Source: a virus. From it: a stretch of 55,321 nt of DNA. Under the pieces are notes generated by a model. The model ran no database searches and was not told the DNA's origin. It worked only from the letters and a program-made list of their open reading frames with translations. The DNA is taken from positions 1-55,321 of the IMG/VR virus record IMGVR_UViG_3300042549_005307; one strand, written 5' to 3'. This document shows, piece by piece, positions 42,065 through 49,390 of the stretch (positions are counted from its first letter, which is position 1; each line of letters starts with the position of its first letter). The position numbers and the translations under genes are program-made.

Positions 42065-42296
42065 TATGAATATAGTAAATATAATTTTAGGATTGACTTT
42101 AATTATTTTAGGAGGATTGATTCTATTGGGAGCACCTCTAATGTATGTATGGAATTGGATAGTACCATCCATATTTGGATTACGTTACATTACATTTTGG
42201 GAAGCAGTGGGTTTAAATATCCTAACCGGTATATTATTCAGAAATAGTATTTTCCCAACCAATACATTTAATATAATCAAAAGCAAAATATCATAA
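42057..42296 (+). CDS. Small membrane protein, 79 residues
   Basis: Two hydrophobic spans (about NIILGLTLIILGGLILLGAP and ITFWEAVGLNILTGILF). An ITFWEAVGLN-type segment is one I have seen in small phage membrane proteins. The start could also be the ATG at 42066. Holin or envelope role possible, not proven. Confidence 0.75.
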   Translation: MINMNIVNIILGLTLIILGGLILLGAPLMYVWNWIVPSIFGLRYITFWEAVGLNILTGILFRNSIFPTNTFNIIKSKIS

Positions 42297-42300
42297 TATT

Positions 42301-42630
42301 ATGAACGTATCACTAACAATAGAACAAACCAAATGGTTTATAGATGCCAAAAACTACAAAGAGGCATTGGAACTTGCTCAAAATAATATAACCTATTTAG
42401 CAAATCAAAGTAGAGAGCATGGTAATGAGTTTATAGTTCCAGCCTACTTACCTATATTTGGTGAATGGATTATGACACGTAATGGAAAGCAGAAGCGTGT
42501 TCTACGATATGATAAAAAAGAAACCAAATCCGTAGATTATTGGAAGGAAAGGTTTTGGGAGTTATATTTATCAGCAGAAAAAAAGTACAAAAGACAACAA
42601 AATAAACTTAAAAAACAGGAGTTAGTATGA
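42301..42630 (+). CDS. Hypothetical basic protein, 109 residues
   Basis: Helical N-terminus (WFIDAKNYKEALELAQNNIT) and a Lys-rich C-terminal coiled coil. It overlaps the next start by 4 bases (ATGA). Unknown. Confidence 0.75.
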   Translation: MNVSLTIEQTKWFIDAKNYKEALELAQNNITYLANQSREHGNEFIVPAYLPIFGEWIMTRNGKQKRVLRYDKKETKSVDYWKERFWELYLSAEKKYKRQQNKLKKQELV

Positions 42631-42908
42631 ATTTAATGGACAAAGTTATTATTAAAGATGGCGATATATTTGTAGAAAATATATTCTATCTACGCAACAA
42701 TTTTTTAGATTCCAAACACATATTTACATCGGAAGATAATTTGGTGTATGATGAAAGTTTGGCAGTAATATGGGAAGGTTCAGTTGGCTCAAAGGCAATA
42801 AGGCCATTAAGAGATGATTTACCATATACGCAAATTGATGAAACTACATATGAATTAGATATTGCACCATATAAAAATGGTCCTTTAACTATGGCAGATT
42901 TATTCTAA
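42627..42908 (+). CDS. Hypothetical protein, 93 residues
   Basis: Strand-rich, acidic, no signal. Contains VIWEGSVGSKAIRPLRDDLP. Coupled by ATGA to the gene before; a promoter follows. Unknown. Confidence 0.74.
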   Translation: MNLMDKVIIKDGDIFVENIFYLRNNFLDSKHIFTSEDNLVYDESLAVIWEGSVGSKAIRPLRDDLPYTQIDETTYELDIAPYKNGPLTMADLF

Positions 42909-42914
42909 TAATAA

Positions 42915-42946
42915 TTAGGAATTATCAAAAAAAATGTGTATATTAG
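42915..42946 (+). promoter_or_regulatory. Promoter (TTAGG, 20 bp, TATATTAG)
   Basis: TTAGG at 42915-42919; TATATTAG at 42939-42946, a -7 box with one mismatch. Confidence 0.6.
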
Positions 42947-42970
42947 TGTCACACTAAAACAAAATTGGTT

Positions 42971-43156
42971 ATGAGTAAAACAAAAGAATATTATTTGGAA
43001 GTGTTAGGATTAAAAACGGAATCTCTTTACGATGATGTGGAGTATAACAATCCACCACTGGATTTGTTTTTAGATGAAGAAATTAAATGCAACCTAACAG
43101 AGCAGGAAATTTACGAAGCAGAATTACTATCAGGTTATTTACACCAAACTAATTAA
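42971..43156 (+). CDS. Hypothetical acidic protein, 61 residues
   Basis: ATG at 42971 is chosen over a TTG two codons before. Acidic, with LDLFLDEEIKCNLTEQEIYE. Short product, unknown function. Confidence 0.7.
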   Translation: MSKTKEYYLEVLGLKTESLYDDVEYNNPPLDLFLDEEIKCNLTEQEIYEAELLSGYLHQTN

Positions 43157-43164
43157 ATCTAATT

Positions 43165-43329
43165 ATGACAAAGAGAGAAGAGAATGCTGTGGTTAAAGAA
43201 TACCACCCATCTGCATTGGCAGATTTGTTAGATTTAATTGATAAATTTGGTACAGATAAGGCATATCAAATATGTAAGGACCAAAAGTTAAAAGAACAAA
43301 AAGAAATGTTTGAAAAACTTTACCTTTAA
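43165..43329 (+). CDS. Small charged protein, 54 residues
   Basis: ATG at 43165 opens 54 codons to TAA at 43327-43329. Helical and charged (SALADLLDLIDKFGTDKAYQ, then KLKEQKEMFEKLYL). It lies 8 bases after the previous stop and just before a promoter. Unknown. Confidence 0.7.
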   Translation: MTKREENAVVKEYHPSALADLLDLIDKFGTDKAYQICKDQKLKEQKEMFEKLYL

Positions 43330-43332
43330 TTA

Positions 43333-43364
43333 TTTGTATAAATAAATTTATTTTTGTATATTTG
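43333..43364 (+). promoter_or_regulatory. Host-type promoter (TTTG, 20 bp, TATATTTG)
   Basis: TTTG at 43333-43336, TATATTTG at 43357-43364, 24 bases before the ATG at 43389. Confidence 0.8.
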
Positions 43365-43388
43365 TAAAACTTTAAAATCTAAATAGTT

Positions 43389-43673
43389 ATGAGAACCTTT
43401 TATTATTACGAAAATCCACGCAAACGCTACAAAGCAATGCAAACTGCAACAGAAGGCACTACTTATGTGTTGGAATATCGTGTTAAGAATTTTAATACTT
43501 TTGGTAAATCTTTTTATACTTGGAGACGTGTATTGGATATGATTTCTAAACTAAAGTTTAAGGAGGTAAAACCATTAATTGATAGAAGAGTTAATTTAGA
43601 TAGAGAAATACGGACTATGAATCGTAAAACATACACAAATCCATTTCTGGAGTATATTAACGATTTGGATTAA
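43389..43673 (+). CDS. Hypothetical basic protein, 94 residues
   Basis: Very basic (RKRYKAMQTATEGTTYVLEY, KPLIDRRVNLDREIRTMNRK). It may bind nucleic acid. No known motif. Single gene between a strong promoter and a TATTTATA box. Confidence 0.75.
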   Translation: MRTFYYYENPRKRYKAMQTATEGTTYVLEYRVKNFNTFGKSFYTWRRVLDMISKLKFKEVKPLIDRRVNLDREIRTMNRKTYTNPFLEYINDLD

Positions 43674-43692
43674 CTATTTTTCTAAAAGTATA

Positions 43693-43700
43693 TATTTATA
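43693..43700 (+). promoter_or_regulatory. TATTTATA box
   Basis: Lies 20 bases before the ATG of the exported barrel-like protein at 43721. TTTGG at 43664-43668 may also serve as a -33 box. Confidence 0.45.
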
Positions 43701-43720
43701 GAAGAATAAAAACACAGATT

Positions 43721-44176
43721 ATGAAAAAATTATTATTATTATCGGCTATCGTATTCGGAATGAGTACTGCCGCAAACGCACAAGAGTGGTTGTTTTCTGC
43801 AACTAGAAAGGGTGGTCCATCTGATGGATACATTACTGCAGGATACATCAAAAAGGGATGGGGAATCTATGCCGGTTTACCTTATACTGAAATCCAATCT
43901 GCAAATGCAAATGGAAACGTAGCACTTCCTGCAATAAACACACAGACAGGTACTATTTCAAGTCAAATGAAATATGGTATTCTTCGTCAAGTAGTTGAAG
44001 GTAAGTGGATGTTTGGTGCTGGTATTCAACCAACAATAAACGGAACTAAACCAAATGTATTCTTAATGTACAATCCATTAAAAGCTAGTGGTAATTTGAA
44101 ATTATGGACAGTTGGTAACTTGGTAGGTTCTGATTTTACATTAGGTTTGGGTTTATCTCTTAAAATGGGTAAATAG
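43721..44176 (+). CDS. Exported barrel-like protein, 151 residues
   Basis: Signal peptide (MKKLLLLSAIVFGMSTAANA, cut before QEW). The mature part is a series of amphipathic strands (GYITAGYIKKGWGIYAGLPY) and ends FTLGLGLSLKMGK, typical of small outer-membrane barrels. Its strand pattern resembles the end of the Ala-rich protein at 4573. It may mask or alter the host surface; inference. Confidence 0.8.
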   Translation: MKKLLLLSAIVFGMSTAANAQEWLFSATRKGGPSDGYITAGYIKKGWGIYAGLPYTEIQSANANGNVALPAINTQTGTISSQMKYGILRQVVEGKWMFGAGIQPTINGTKPNVFLMYNPLKASGNLKLWTVGNLVGSDFTLGLGLSLKMGK

Positions 44177-44394
44177 TGCCAAACAAAAATAGTTACAGAG
44201 ACAGAAGTGTCATAAATAGACTTATAAAAGAATTAGAAGAAAAGTTGGGGTTTGTATATTCCTGTGAAAATCATTTAGATAAAACAGGCAATTTATCCAA
44301 ACCTCAACTAAATATTTTGTATGGAATGATACAAAATCTTCATATTATAGATACTTATATCAAAAATACGAAAAATAATGATGTGGGAAAGTAA
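44176..44394 (+). CDS. Hypothetical protein, 72 residues
   Basis: GTG start sharing a base with the previous TAG. Helical (SVINRLIKELEEKLGFVYSC). Overlaps the next gene by 17 bases. The GTG start is weak evidence, but the frame has normal codon use. Confidence 0.62.
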   Translation: MPNKNSYRDRSVINRLIKELEEKLGFVYSCENHLDKTGNLSKPQLNILYGMIQNLHIIDTYIKNTKNNDVGK

Positions 44395-44575
44395 ACTATA
44401 TGGAACTTCTTTTTTAAGTTTAAAAGACAGCAAGGGGAATAGTTCAAAATACATTAAGGTAGAAGACGCTACCAAAGTTGCAGAATCTGCTTGGAATGAG
44501 GCACTAACAAAGGTGCAAGATATATTCCAATCTGAACCTGATATTGTTCAGGAGTGCAAGGATTTAAAATTATAA
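44378..44575 (+). CDS. Hypothetical protein, 65 residues
   Basis: Starts with two ATGs (either is possible). Contains YGTSFLSLKDSKGNSSKYIK and an acidic helical end. Precedes the phosphoesterase by 4 bases. Unknown. Confidence 0.7.
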   Translation: MMWESKLYGTSFLSLKDSKGNSSKYIKVEDATKVAESAWNEALTKVQDIFQSEPDIVQECKDLKL

Positions 44576-44579
44576 TCAA

Positions 44580-45260
44580 ATGGAATTTGTATTTATATCG
44601 GATACTCACGGGTTACATCGTGAGGTAGAAAAACTATATCAGTTTCCAGAAGGAGATTGTATTATTCACGCCGGTGATGTTAGTAATGTGGGTAAGCCAG
44701 AAGAACTGCGTGATTTTATAGATTGGTTTTCTAATCTACCATATAAATACAAAGTTTTTATAGCAGGTAATCACGACTTTGGGTTAGAGCATCAAGAGTT
44801 GGTTCAAGAGCTACTTAAAGATAAAGACCTAATATACCTTAACGATAGTGGAATTGAGTTGGAAGGATACAAACTATGGGGTATGCCGTGGACTCCTTTG
44901 TTCGGTAATTGGGCGTTTATGAAACCTCGTGGCGGTATAATTGGTACAAAGGTAAATCTTATACCAAACGATACTGATATTTTAATCACACACGGCCCAT
45001 CATTTGGAAGATTTGATTTTACCAAATACACACATACATCTTGTGGGTGTGAAATGTTAAAACAGAAAGTTCAGAGCGTAAAACCTATGATACACGTCTT
45101 TGGTCATATCCACGAGGATGGTGGTAAGATATATGATGAGGCATTTAGTACCAGGTCAATCAACGCATCTTTGCTAGATGAAAATTATATGATAAAAAAT
45201 CCCATAATTTGTTGGGATAGTGATACGGATACTTTCTATAATACAAATCCTACACTTTAG
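44580..45260 (+). CDS. Calcineurin-type metallophosphoesterase
   Basis: 226 residues. All metal motifs are present: ISDTHG (Asp8, His10), HAGDVSN, AGNHDFG, ILITHGP and VFGHIHEDGG. This is the bimetal family of phosphomonoesterases, phosphodiesterases and nucleases; the size matches YfcE-like and phage members. Cytoplasmic. Substrate not shown; cyclic nucleotides, 2',3' ends and nucleotides are all possible. A terminator overlaps its stop codon. Confidence 0.92.
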   Translation: MEFVFISDTHGLHREVEKLYQFPEGDCIIHAGDVSNVGKPEELRDFIDWFSNLPYKYKVFIAGNHDFGLEHQELVQELLKDKDLIYLNDSGIELEGYKLWGMPWTPLFGNWAFMKPRGGIIGTKVNLIPNDTDILITHGPSFGRFDFTKYTHTSCGCEMLKQKVQSVKPMIHVFGHIHEDGGKIYDEAFSTRSINASLLDENYMIKNPIICWDSDTDTFYNTNPTL

Positions 45261-45277
45261 GGTGTAGGTTTTTGTGT
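45249..45277 (+). terminator. Terminator overlapping the phosphoesterase stop
   Basis: CCTACAC (45249-45255) pairs with GTGTAGG (45262-45268), followed by a T-rich tract. The hairpin includes the TAG stop. Confidence 0.75.
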
Positions 45278-45326
45278 TTTTTGTTATACTTATTATTGTA
45301 CGGGTCAAACCATCCCCCAATAAAAA

Positions 45327-45343
45327 ACCAAAAATCTTTTGGT
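45327..45343 (+). promoter_or_regulatory. Inverted repeat over the -33 box
   Basis: ACCAAAA-ATC-TTTTGGT, a perfect 7-bp inverted repeat that covers the TTTG of the next promoter, a good place for a repressor. Confidence 0.45.
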
Positions 45344-45369
45344 AAAGTACTAAAAAATTGTTATATTTG
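45338..45369 (+). promoter_or_regulatory. Host-type promoter (TTTG, 20 bp, TATATTTG)
   Basis: TTTG at 45338-45341, TATATTTG at 45362-45369. It drives the 56-residue gene and the glucosaminidase. Confidence 0.8.
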
Positions 45370-45386
45370 TAAAACCATTTAATCAA

Positions 45387-45557
45387 ATGAAAATATTCAG
45401 CTGGTTTAAAAAGTTATTTAAAAAGAACGATGAAATACACCAATTCATTGTTACACTTGCAGATGGAACGCAAGAGTTACGAGTGTATAAAAACGGAAAG
45501 AGAGTAGACAAGAATGAAATCATCCGTAATTCTATCACCAAACAAAGGAAAATATGA
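45387..45557 (+). CDS. Small basic protein, 56 residues
   Basis: ATG at 45387 opens 56 codons to TGA at 45555-45557, which overlaps the next ATG (ATGA). Amphipathic basic N-terminus (MKIFSWFKKLFKKNDEIHQF) that could bind membrane, then a strand pair. Coupled to the lytic enzyme, so a role in lysis is conceivable. Confidence 0.72.
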   Translation: MKIFSWFKKLFKKNDEIHQFIVTLADGTQELRVYKNGKRVDKNEIIRNSITKQRKI

Positions 45558-45970
45558 GATTATTGATATGTTTAATTTTAATAGTAAATACAGCATTAGC
45601 TAAACCAACCTTAAAACCTAAATTAGAAAAAGAAGAAGTATTAAATTATATGGATAGTTTGGGTATTCAATATCCAGAAATAGTATGGGCACAGGCAGTA
45701 TGGGAAACTGGCCATTTCCGTTCAAAATTGTATGTATATAACAACAATCTATTTGGAATGCGAGTGGCTAGGAGTAGACAACATACTGCAATTGGTAAAC
45801 GATTTGGCTATGCTAGATATTTAAGTTGGCAAGAAAGTGTATTAGATTACAAATACTTTCAGCAGTTATTTATAGGTAAAATAAAGAGCGAAAAGGATTA
45901 TTTTAGGTATTTGGATAAGTATTATAGTGCCGGAAGACACTATTCAAAATCAATTAAAAAAATATTATAA
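45554..45970 (+). CDS. Exported glucosaminidase-type lytic enzyme
   Basis: 138 residues. N-terminal signal (MRLLICLILIVNTALAK), then the glucosaminidase (GH73-like) core: IVWAQAVWETGHFRSKLYVY with the catalytic Glu51, NNNLFGMR, and YLSWQESVLDYKYF. It cuts peptidoglycan glycan strands. The signal peptide suggests Sec export rather than holin release. The next membrane gene could complete a lysis set. Confidence 0.88.
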   Translation: MRLLICLILIVNTALAKPTLKPKLEKEEVLNYMDSLGIQYPEIVWAQAVWETGHFRSKLYVYNNNLFGMRVARSRQHTAIGKRFGYARYLSWQESVLDYKYFQQLFIGKIKSEKDYFRYLDKYYSAGRHYSKSIKKIL

Positions 45971-45977
45971 AAGTGTA

Positions 45978-45985
45978 TATTTATT
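45978..45985 (+). promoter_or_regulatory. TATTTATT box (variant)
   Basis: One base off the TATTTATA box, 24 bases before the ATG at 46010. Confidence 0.35.
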
Positions 45986-46009
45986 GGTGAATTTAAACCT
46001 ACAAATTAT

Positions 46010-46270
46010 ATGAGCTTTTTAACAAGCGTTAAAGATTTTTTAATAAATAACAATACCCAAATATTTTTAACATCCATACTGCTTTTTATAGCAACAATCA
46101 GTTACACTAGATATAATGTAAAGGAAACTGCTAAAAAAGAAAGATATGAAGAAATGAAATATCGGTTAGATTCTGTAATGTATGAAAATTATAGAAAAGA
46201 AAATCAGTTACTATACGATGTTACCAAAAGAGATAGCGCTTGGGTAGCAGAAAACAAAGAACAACAATAG
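46010..46270 (+). CDS. Membrane-anchored coil protein, possible spanin or holin-like
   Basis: 86 residues. Helix IFLTSILLFIATISYTRYNV, then a charged coiled coil to the end. It directly follows the glucosaminidase. The N-in membrane helix plus periplasmic coil is like an inner-membrane spanin, yet no outer-membrane partner lipoprotein is adjacent. Confidence 0.6.
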   Translation: MSFLTSVKDFLINNNTQIFLTSILLFIATISYTRYNVKETAKKERYEEMKYRLDSVMYENYRKENQLLYDVTKRDSAWVAENKEQQ

Positions 46271-46273
46271 GTT

Positions 46274-46459
46274 ATGGATTTGAAGGATGTTACAAAACTA
46301 CAAAAGCGAGAGCTAATAATCAAAGCAGTTAGTGATTTATATGACGCCGCCGAAAGTAATGGGGTTAGTACAATCACGCTTGCTTTAAACTTTAATCCTT
46401 ACAATTGGGGACATAAAATAAATGTAGATTATCAAATCGGTTATCCAAAAGAAAAATGA
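46274..46459 (+). CDS. Hypothetical protein, 61 residues
   Basis: Contains ITLALNFNPYNWGHKINVDY. Overlaps the next start by 4 bases (ATGA). Soluble, no motif. Confidence 0.72.
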   Translation: MDLKDVTKLQKRELIIKAVSDLYDAAESNGVSTITLALNFNPYNWGHKINVDYQIGYPKEK

Positions 46460-46659
46460 CAAGCAATCCATTTCGTAAAGAATTTATGAATTATCAGGGT
46501 AATATGTATATTATAAAACGAATATATCCAGCTGAAAAGGTTAGTGACCATAATGGAATAAAGGAGCAATTGGGTTGTAATTTGGTATTGAGACAACAAA
46601 ATCAAATGTATTTTTTAGAGCAAGTGCAAGATGTAGTTTTTGAAGAAACAATTGTATAA
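46456..46659 (+). CDS. Hypothetical protein, 67 residues
   Basis: Strand-rich (GNMYIIKRIYPAEKVSDHNG, then LGCNLVLRQQNQMYFLEQVQ). Coupled to both neighbours by close spacing. Unknown. Confidence 0.72.
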   Translation: MTSNPFRKEFMNYQGNMYIIKRIYPAEKVSDHNGIKEQLGCNLVLRQQNQMYFLEQVQDVVFEETIV

Positions 46660-46663
46660 TTAT

Positions 46664-46951
46664 ATGGAAGAAAAGAACGAACTGATTGACGAACAAGCAA
46701 AGTTAGCAAAATTAACAGATATGGTGAATGAATATATTCAAACATTTGGTTTGGATGTAACACATACCGATGATGATGTAGCTAATTTAGAACATAAGAT
46801 ATTTTATTTGTTACATTCCCGCGAAAGAATTGAAGAACAAACTTTCAAAGGAAAAGATGCAAAAGAATGGGTAGCAAAATACGGACCAGAAAACGCGGTG
46901 TTTAAGGAAAGTGAGGTTTTGAATTTTATGAAAAAACACAAAATCAAATAA
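46664..46951 (+). CDS. Hypothetical helical protein, 95 residues
   Basis: ATG at 46664 (MEEKNELIDEQAKLAKLTDM) is preferred over an upstream ATG at 46640 that overlaps the previous gene. Coiled coil and acidic. Unknown. Confidence 0.73.
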   Translation: MEEKNELIDEQAKLAKLTDMVNEYIQTFGLDVTHTDDDVANLEHKIFYLLHSRERIEEQTFKGKDAKEWVAKYGPENAVFKESEVLNFMKKHKIK

Positions 46952-46953
46952 CT

Positions 46954-47157
46954 ATGGAAAACTTGAACGAAGGTAAATCAAATGTAGGTCAACCGATTGA
47001 TAGAAAGGCAAACCTAAAACTAATTGGTGATGTATTGCTTGCTAACAAAACAAAAGCAGGTGCAGGTAAGGGAAATGCAAAATCTACTATGAATAAGAAC
47101 GCATCATTCAAAGCAAAAGTAAGTAACACAAAAATGAATATCCGTAAAGCTCAATAA
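46954..47157 (+). CDS. Small basic protein, 67 residues
   Basis: Lys/Ala/Asn-rich (KTKAGAGKGNAKSTMNKNAS), probably disordered, pI basic. Could bind DNA or RNA. Starts 2 bases after the previous stop. Confidence 0.74.
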   Translation: MENLNEGKSNVGQPIDRKANLKLIGDVLLANKTKAGAGKGNAKSTMNKNASFKAKVSNTKMNIRKAQ

Positions 47158-47158
47158 A

Positions 47159-47437
47159 ATGGAAATTACAGAAGAACTATTATTATCTCTTGGGTTTGTG
47201 AAAAACCTAGTAACAGAGGAAGAATCCGGTGGAGATACTTATTATTACTATTCAATAGATTTACTAACAGATGATAATGGATATTCAGCCATTACATTAT
47301 TATCTTGCGCAAACGATGAAGTAGAAGAGAATGGTGGCTGGTTGGTTGAGGTGATAGATAATGGACACCATAAGATTAAAGATGCCGCTTTACTTACCAC
47401 ATTTATAATGGTATGTAGAGATATAGAAAATCAGTAA
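47159..47437 (+). CDS. Hypothetical acidic protein, 92 residues
   Basis: Begins MEITEELLLSLGFVKNLVTE, a start common in small Bacteroidota phage genes. Acidic alpha/beta. Unknown. Confidence 0.74.
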   Translation: MEITEELLLSLGFVKNLVTEEESGGDTYYYYSIDLLTDDNGYSAITLLSCANDEVEENGGWLVEVIDNGHHKIKDAALLTTFIMVCRDIENQ

Positions 47438-47440
47438 GTT

Positions 47441-47746
47441 ATGAAAAACTATAAGTATAGTATTAGTCAATTCCGTTGGGATAAGAATGAAAACTGCTTT
47501 TATGCAAGTGCTCCTTATCTATGGGATGAAAATAGACCAGAATGTGTGGATGCATTTCCAAACGGAAAGAAAAAGTTTATTATCCAAAATCCTAAATCAA
47601 ATGGATTCCGTAGGTTTTCATTTGTTAAAGAATATGATGAAAAGTATGAGTGGGTACATGATACATATAGTATTGAGCAAACTGATACCATTTGGGAGTT
47701 TGAAAGTGAAGATGGTATAAAATGTAAAATATCACTATTAGCATAA
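47441..47746 (+). CDS. Hypothetical protein, 101 residues
   Basis: Aromatic and strand-rich (YKYSISQFRWDKNENCFYAS, AFPNGKKKFIIQNPKSNGFR). It shares one base with the next gene. Unknown. Confidence 0.74.
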   Translation: MKNYKYSISQFRWDKNENCFYASAPYLWDENRPECVDAFPNGKKKFIIQNPKSNGFRRFSFVKEYDEKYEWVHDTYSIEQTDTIWEFESEDGIKCKISLLA

Positions 47747-47952
47747 TGGAACAGATTATAACCATAAATGATATAGAATATACGGTCATTAAAGGTGCAA
47801 AGGTTCGTACCTATATGGATGCAGTATATGAAATTAAGGAAGGGGATAAGACGTATTTTAAAGCATGTAGGTGGGTAGATATAATGGATAAAGATATAGT
47901 AGAAGTATATTATATTAAAGAAATAAACAATACAAGAAGTTCAGGTATATGA
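47746..47952 (+). CDS. Hypothetical protein, 68 residues
   Basis: Small strand-rich protein (IITINDIEYTVIKGAKVRTY), overlapping the dUTPase start by 4 bases (ATGA). Unknown. Confidence 0.73.
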   Translation: MEQIITINDIEYTVIKGAKVRTYMDAVYEIKEGDKTYFKACRWVDIMDKDIVEVYYIKEINNTRSSGI

Positions 47953-48374
47953 AAGTAAAGATTAAAAAGTTACATCCAAATGCAGTTAAACCAAAGTACG
48001 CAAAAGAGAGTGATGCGGGGATGGATTTGGTAGCAACATCTATTATATCAAATACATCGTTCCAAATAACATATGGGTTAGGTATTGCATTGGAGATACC
48101 CGATGGGATGGTTGGTTTGGTTTTCCCTCGTTCATCCATACGAAACACCGAATTGATGTTAAGTAATTCAGTTGGTGTTATTGATGCTGGATATAGAGGA
48201 GAATTACAAGCAACCTTTAATAAATTAAATGGATTGGATTCGATTACATATAATGTAGGAGATAGAGTTGCACAAATAGTAATCGTACCACATCCAATTA
48301 TTCAAATCGTAGAGGTAGATGAGTTGAGTGAAAGTAGTAGAGGTATAGGTGGATTTGGTAGTACGGGTAAGTAA
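47949..48374 (+). CDS. dut: dUTP diphosphatase
   Basis: 141 residues, close to the trimeric family length. The five motifs are DAGMDLVA, PRSSIRN, GVIDAGYRGEL, VGDRVAQIVI and the glycine-rich RGIGGFGSTGK end that closes on the nucleotide. It turns dUTP into dUMP, keeping uracil out of DNA and feeding ThyA. Coupled by ATGA to the gene before. Confidence 0.97.
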   Translation: MKVKIKKLHPNAVKPKYAKESDAGMDLVATSIISNTSFQITYGLGIALEIPDGMVGLVFPRSSIRNTELMLSNSVGVIDAGYRGELQATFNKLNGLDSITYNVGDRVAQIVIVPHPIIQIVEVDELSESSRGIGGFGSTGK

Positions 48375-48483
48375 TTAAAATATGTTAAAGTCTATATAAA
48401 TCCTATATACGTCTCAATATTTTATCAGTTTAATACAATAGAAAGTTCATATAATAGTTATAGATAAACAAACCAAAAGCAAT

Positions 48484-48804
48484 ATGAAAAAGTTTAAATT
48501 TATTTTAATGTTAGTAGGATTACTACCATTATTGGGTTATTCACAAACGATTGATACATCAAACAAAAATCGTTTTTTTCCACAAACATTACAACAACAA
48601 AAATTGTATTATTCTCATCCACCCCGCGATAAGTTTGGGTTTGATAATCAACAAAGAGGACCACAAAATTTTAATAGAATACTTGGACAACAGGTAATAC
48701 CAGATAGTATTTATATGAAAAGTGGTAAGGTTGTTATGATATTCGATGAACGCAAAATCAAACAATTTATTCAAAATAGAAAACGTAAATGGATGAACTT
48801 ATAG
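48484..48804 (+). CDS. Exported hypothetical protein, 106 residues
   Basis: Signal peptide (KFILMLVGLLPLLGYSQ), then a Pro/Gln-rich basic mature part with VVMIFDERKIKQFIQNRKRK. No lipobox. It overlaps the 30-residue gene at its end by 16 bases. The 109 bases before it show no clear promoter. Unknown. Confidence 0.74.
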   Translation: MKKFKFILMLVGLLPLLGYSQTIDTSNKNRFFPQTLQQQKLYYSHPPRDKFGFDNQQRGPQNFNRILGQQVIPDSIYMKSGKVVMIFDERKIKQFIQNRKRKWMNL

Positions 48805-48881
48805 CAGGTGCTGGTATAGCTTTATTTGGCATTACCATCGTTATTTTTCTGATAGATTACACAAAAGGTACTAGAAAATAG
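48789..48881 (+). CDS. Tiny membrane protein, 30 residues
   Basis: ATG at 48789 opens 30 codons to TAG. One helix (AGIALFGITIVIFLIDY) with short charged ends. The terminator stem begins inside its last codons. Support comes from overlap, helix and position only. Confidence 0.5.
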   Translation: MDELIAGAGIALFGITIVIFLIDYTKGTRK

Positions 48882-48891
48882 TACCTTTTTT
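48863..48891 (+). terminator. Intrinsic terminator followed at once by a promoter
   Basis: AAAAGGTACT, 7-base loop, AGTACCTTTT, then T. The -33 box of the next promoter starts 2 bases later. Confidence 0.88.
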
Positions 48892-48892
48892 A

Positions 48893-48924
48893 TTTGGAAT
48901 TGTTAAATATTTTTTGTATATTTG
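48893..48924 (+). promoter_or_regulatory. Promoter giving a leaderless mRNA
   Basis: TTTG at 48893-48896, 20 bp, TATATTTG at 48917-48924. The ATG at 48929 lies where transcription is expected to start. Confidence 0.8.
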
Positions 48925-48928
48925 TTTT

Positions 48929-49135
48929 ATGGCAAAGATAAGTAATGAACCAGTAGTACCCAGAAAGTTTGAGAAAATCTATGAAGATGAACGCGAGATA
49001 ATGATATGGAAATATGATTATTCAAAGTTCACTAATGGACCAGTATCGGTTGAAATCAAATCAAAATACCAACCTTTTGAACCAAAGAAGAAGAAACCTA
49101 AAAAGGAAAAGGATAGATTCAACAGATTTTTTTAA
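48929..49135 (+). CDS. Small basic protein, 68 residues
   Basis: ATG at 48929; the in-frame TTG at 48914 lies before the -7 box and cannot be used. The product ends in a Lys-rich tail (PKKKKPKKEKDRFNRFF) and likely binds nucleic acid or membrane. Function unknown. Confidence 0.78.
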   Translation: MAKISNEPVVPRKFEKIYEDEREIMIWKYDYSKFTNGPVSVEIKSKYQPFEPKKKKPKKEKDRFNRFF

Positions 49136-49164
49136 TATGCTATATTAAATGATATTTATGTAGG

Positions 49165-49257
49165 ATGATAAATCCTATTTATATAACATTTGGAACAATA
49201 ATTGTAATTTTAATAATATTAGTTAGGATAATGTTCTGGCTATTTGATGATATATAA
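49165..49257 (+). CDS. Tiny membrane protein, 30 residues
   Basis: ATG at 49165 opens 30 codons to TAA. One helix (ITFGTIIVILIILVRIMFWL). TATTTATG lies 4 bases before. Supported only by composition and its place between genes. Confidence 0.5.
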   Translation: MINPIYITFGTIIVILIILVRIMFWLFDDI

Positions 49258-49258
49258 T

Positions 49259-49390
49259 ATGGAAATAGTATTAGATTTAATTTTTGTTGGAATATCAGTT
49301 TGGTGTGCTGTTATGTATGTAAGAAACACTAATAGAGTTATAGATGATTTGATGAAACAATTAAAAGAAAAGCAAAAAGATGAAAAGTAA
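49259..49390 (+). CDS. Small membrane protein, 43 residues
   Basis: ATG one base after the previous stop; 43 codons to TAA at 49388-49390. Helix VLDLIFVGISVWCAVMYV, then a charged coil (DDLMKQLKEKQKDEK). Overlaps the next start by 11 bases. Likely a type of host-takeover membrane peptide. Confidence 0.62.
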   Translation: MEIVLDLIFVGISVWCAVMYVRNTNRVIDDLMKQLKEKQKDEK

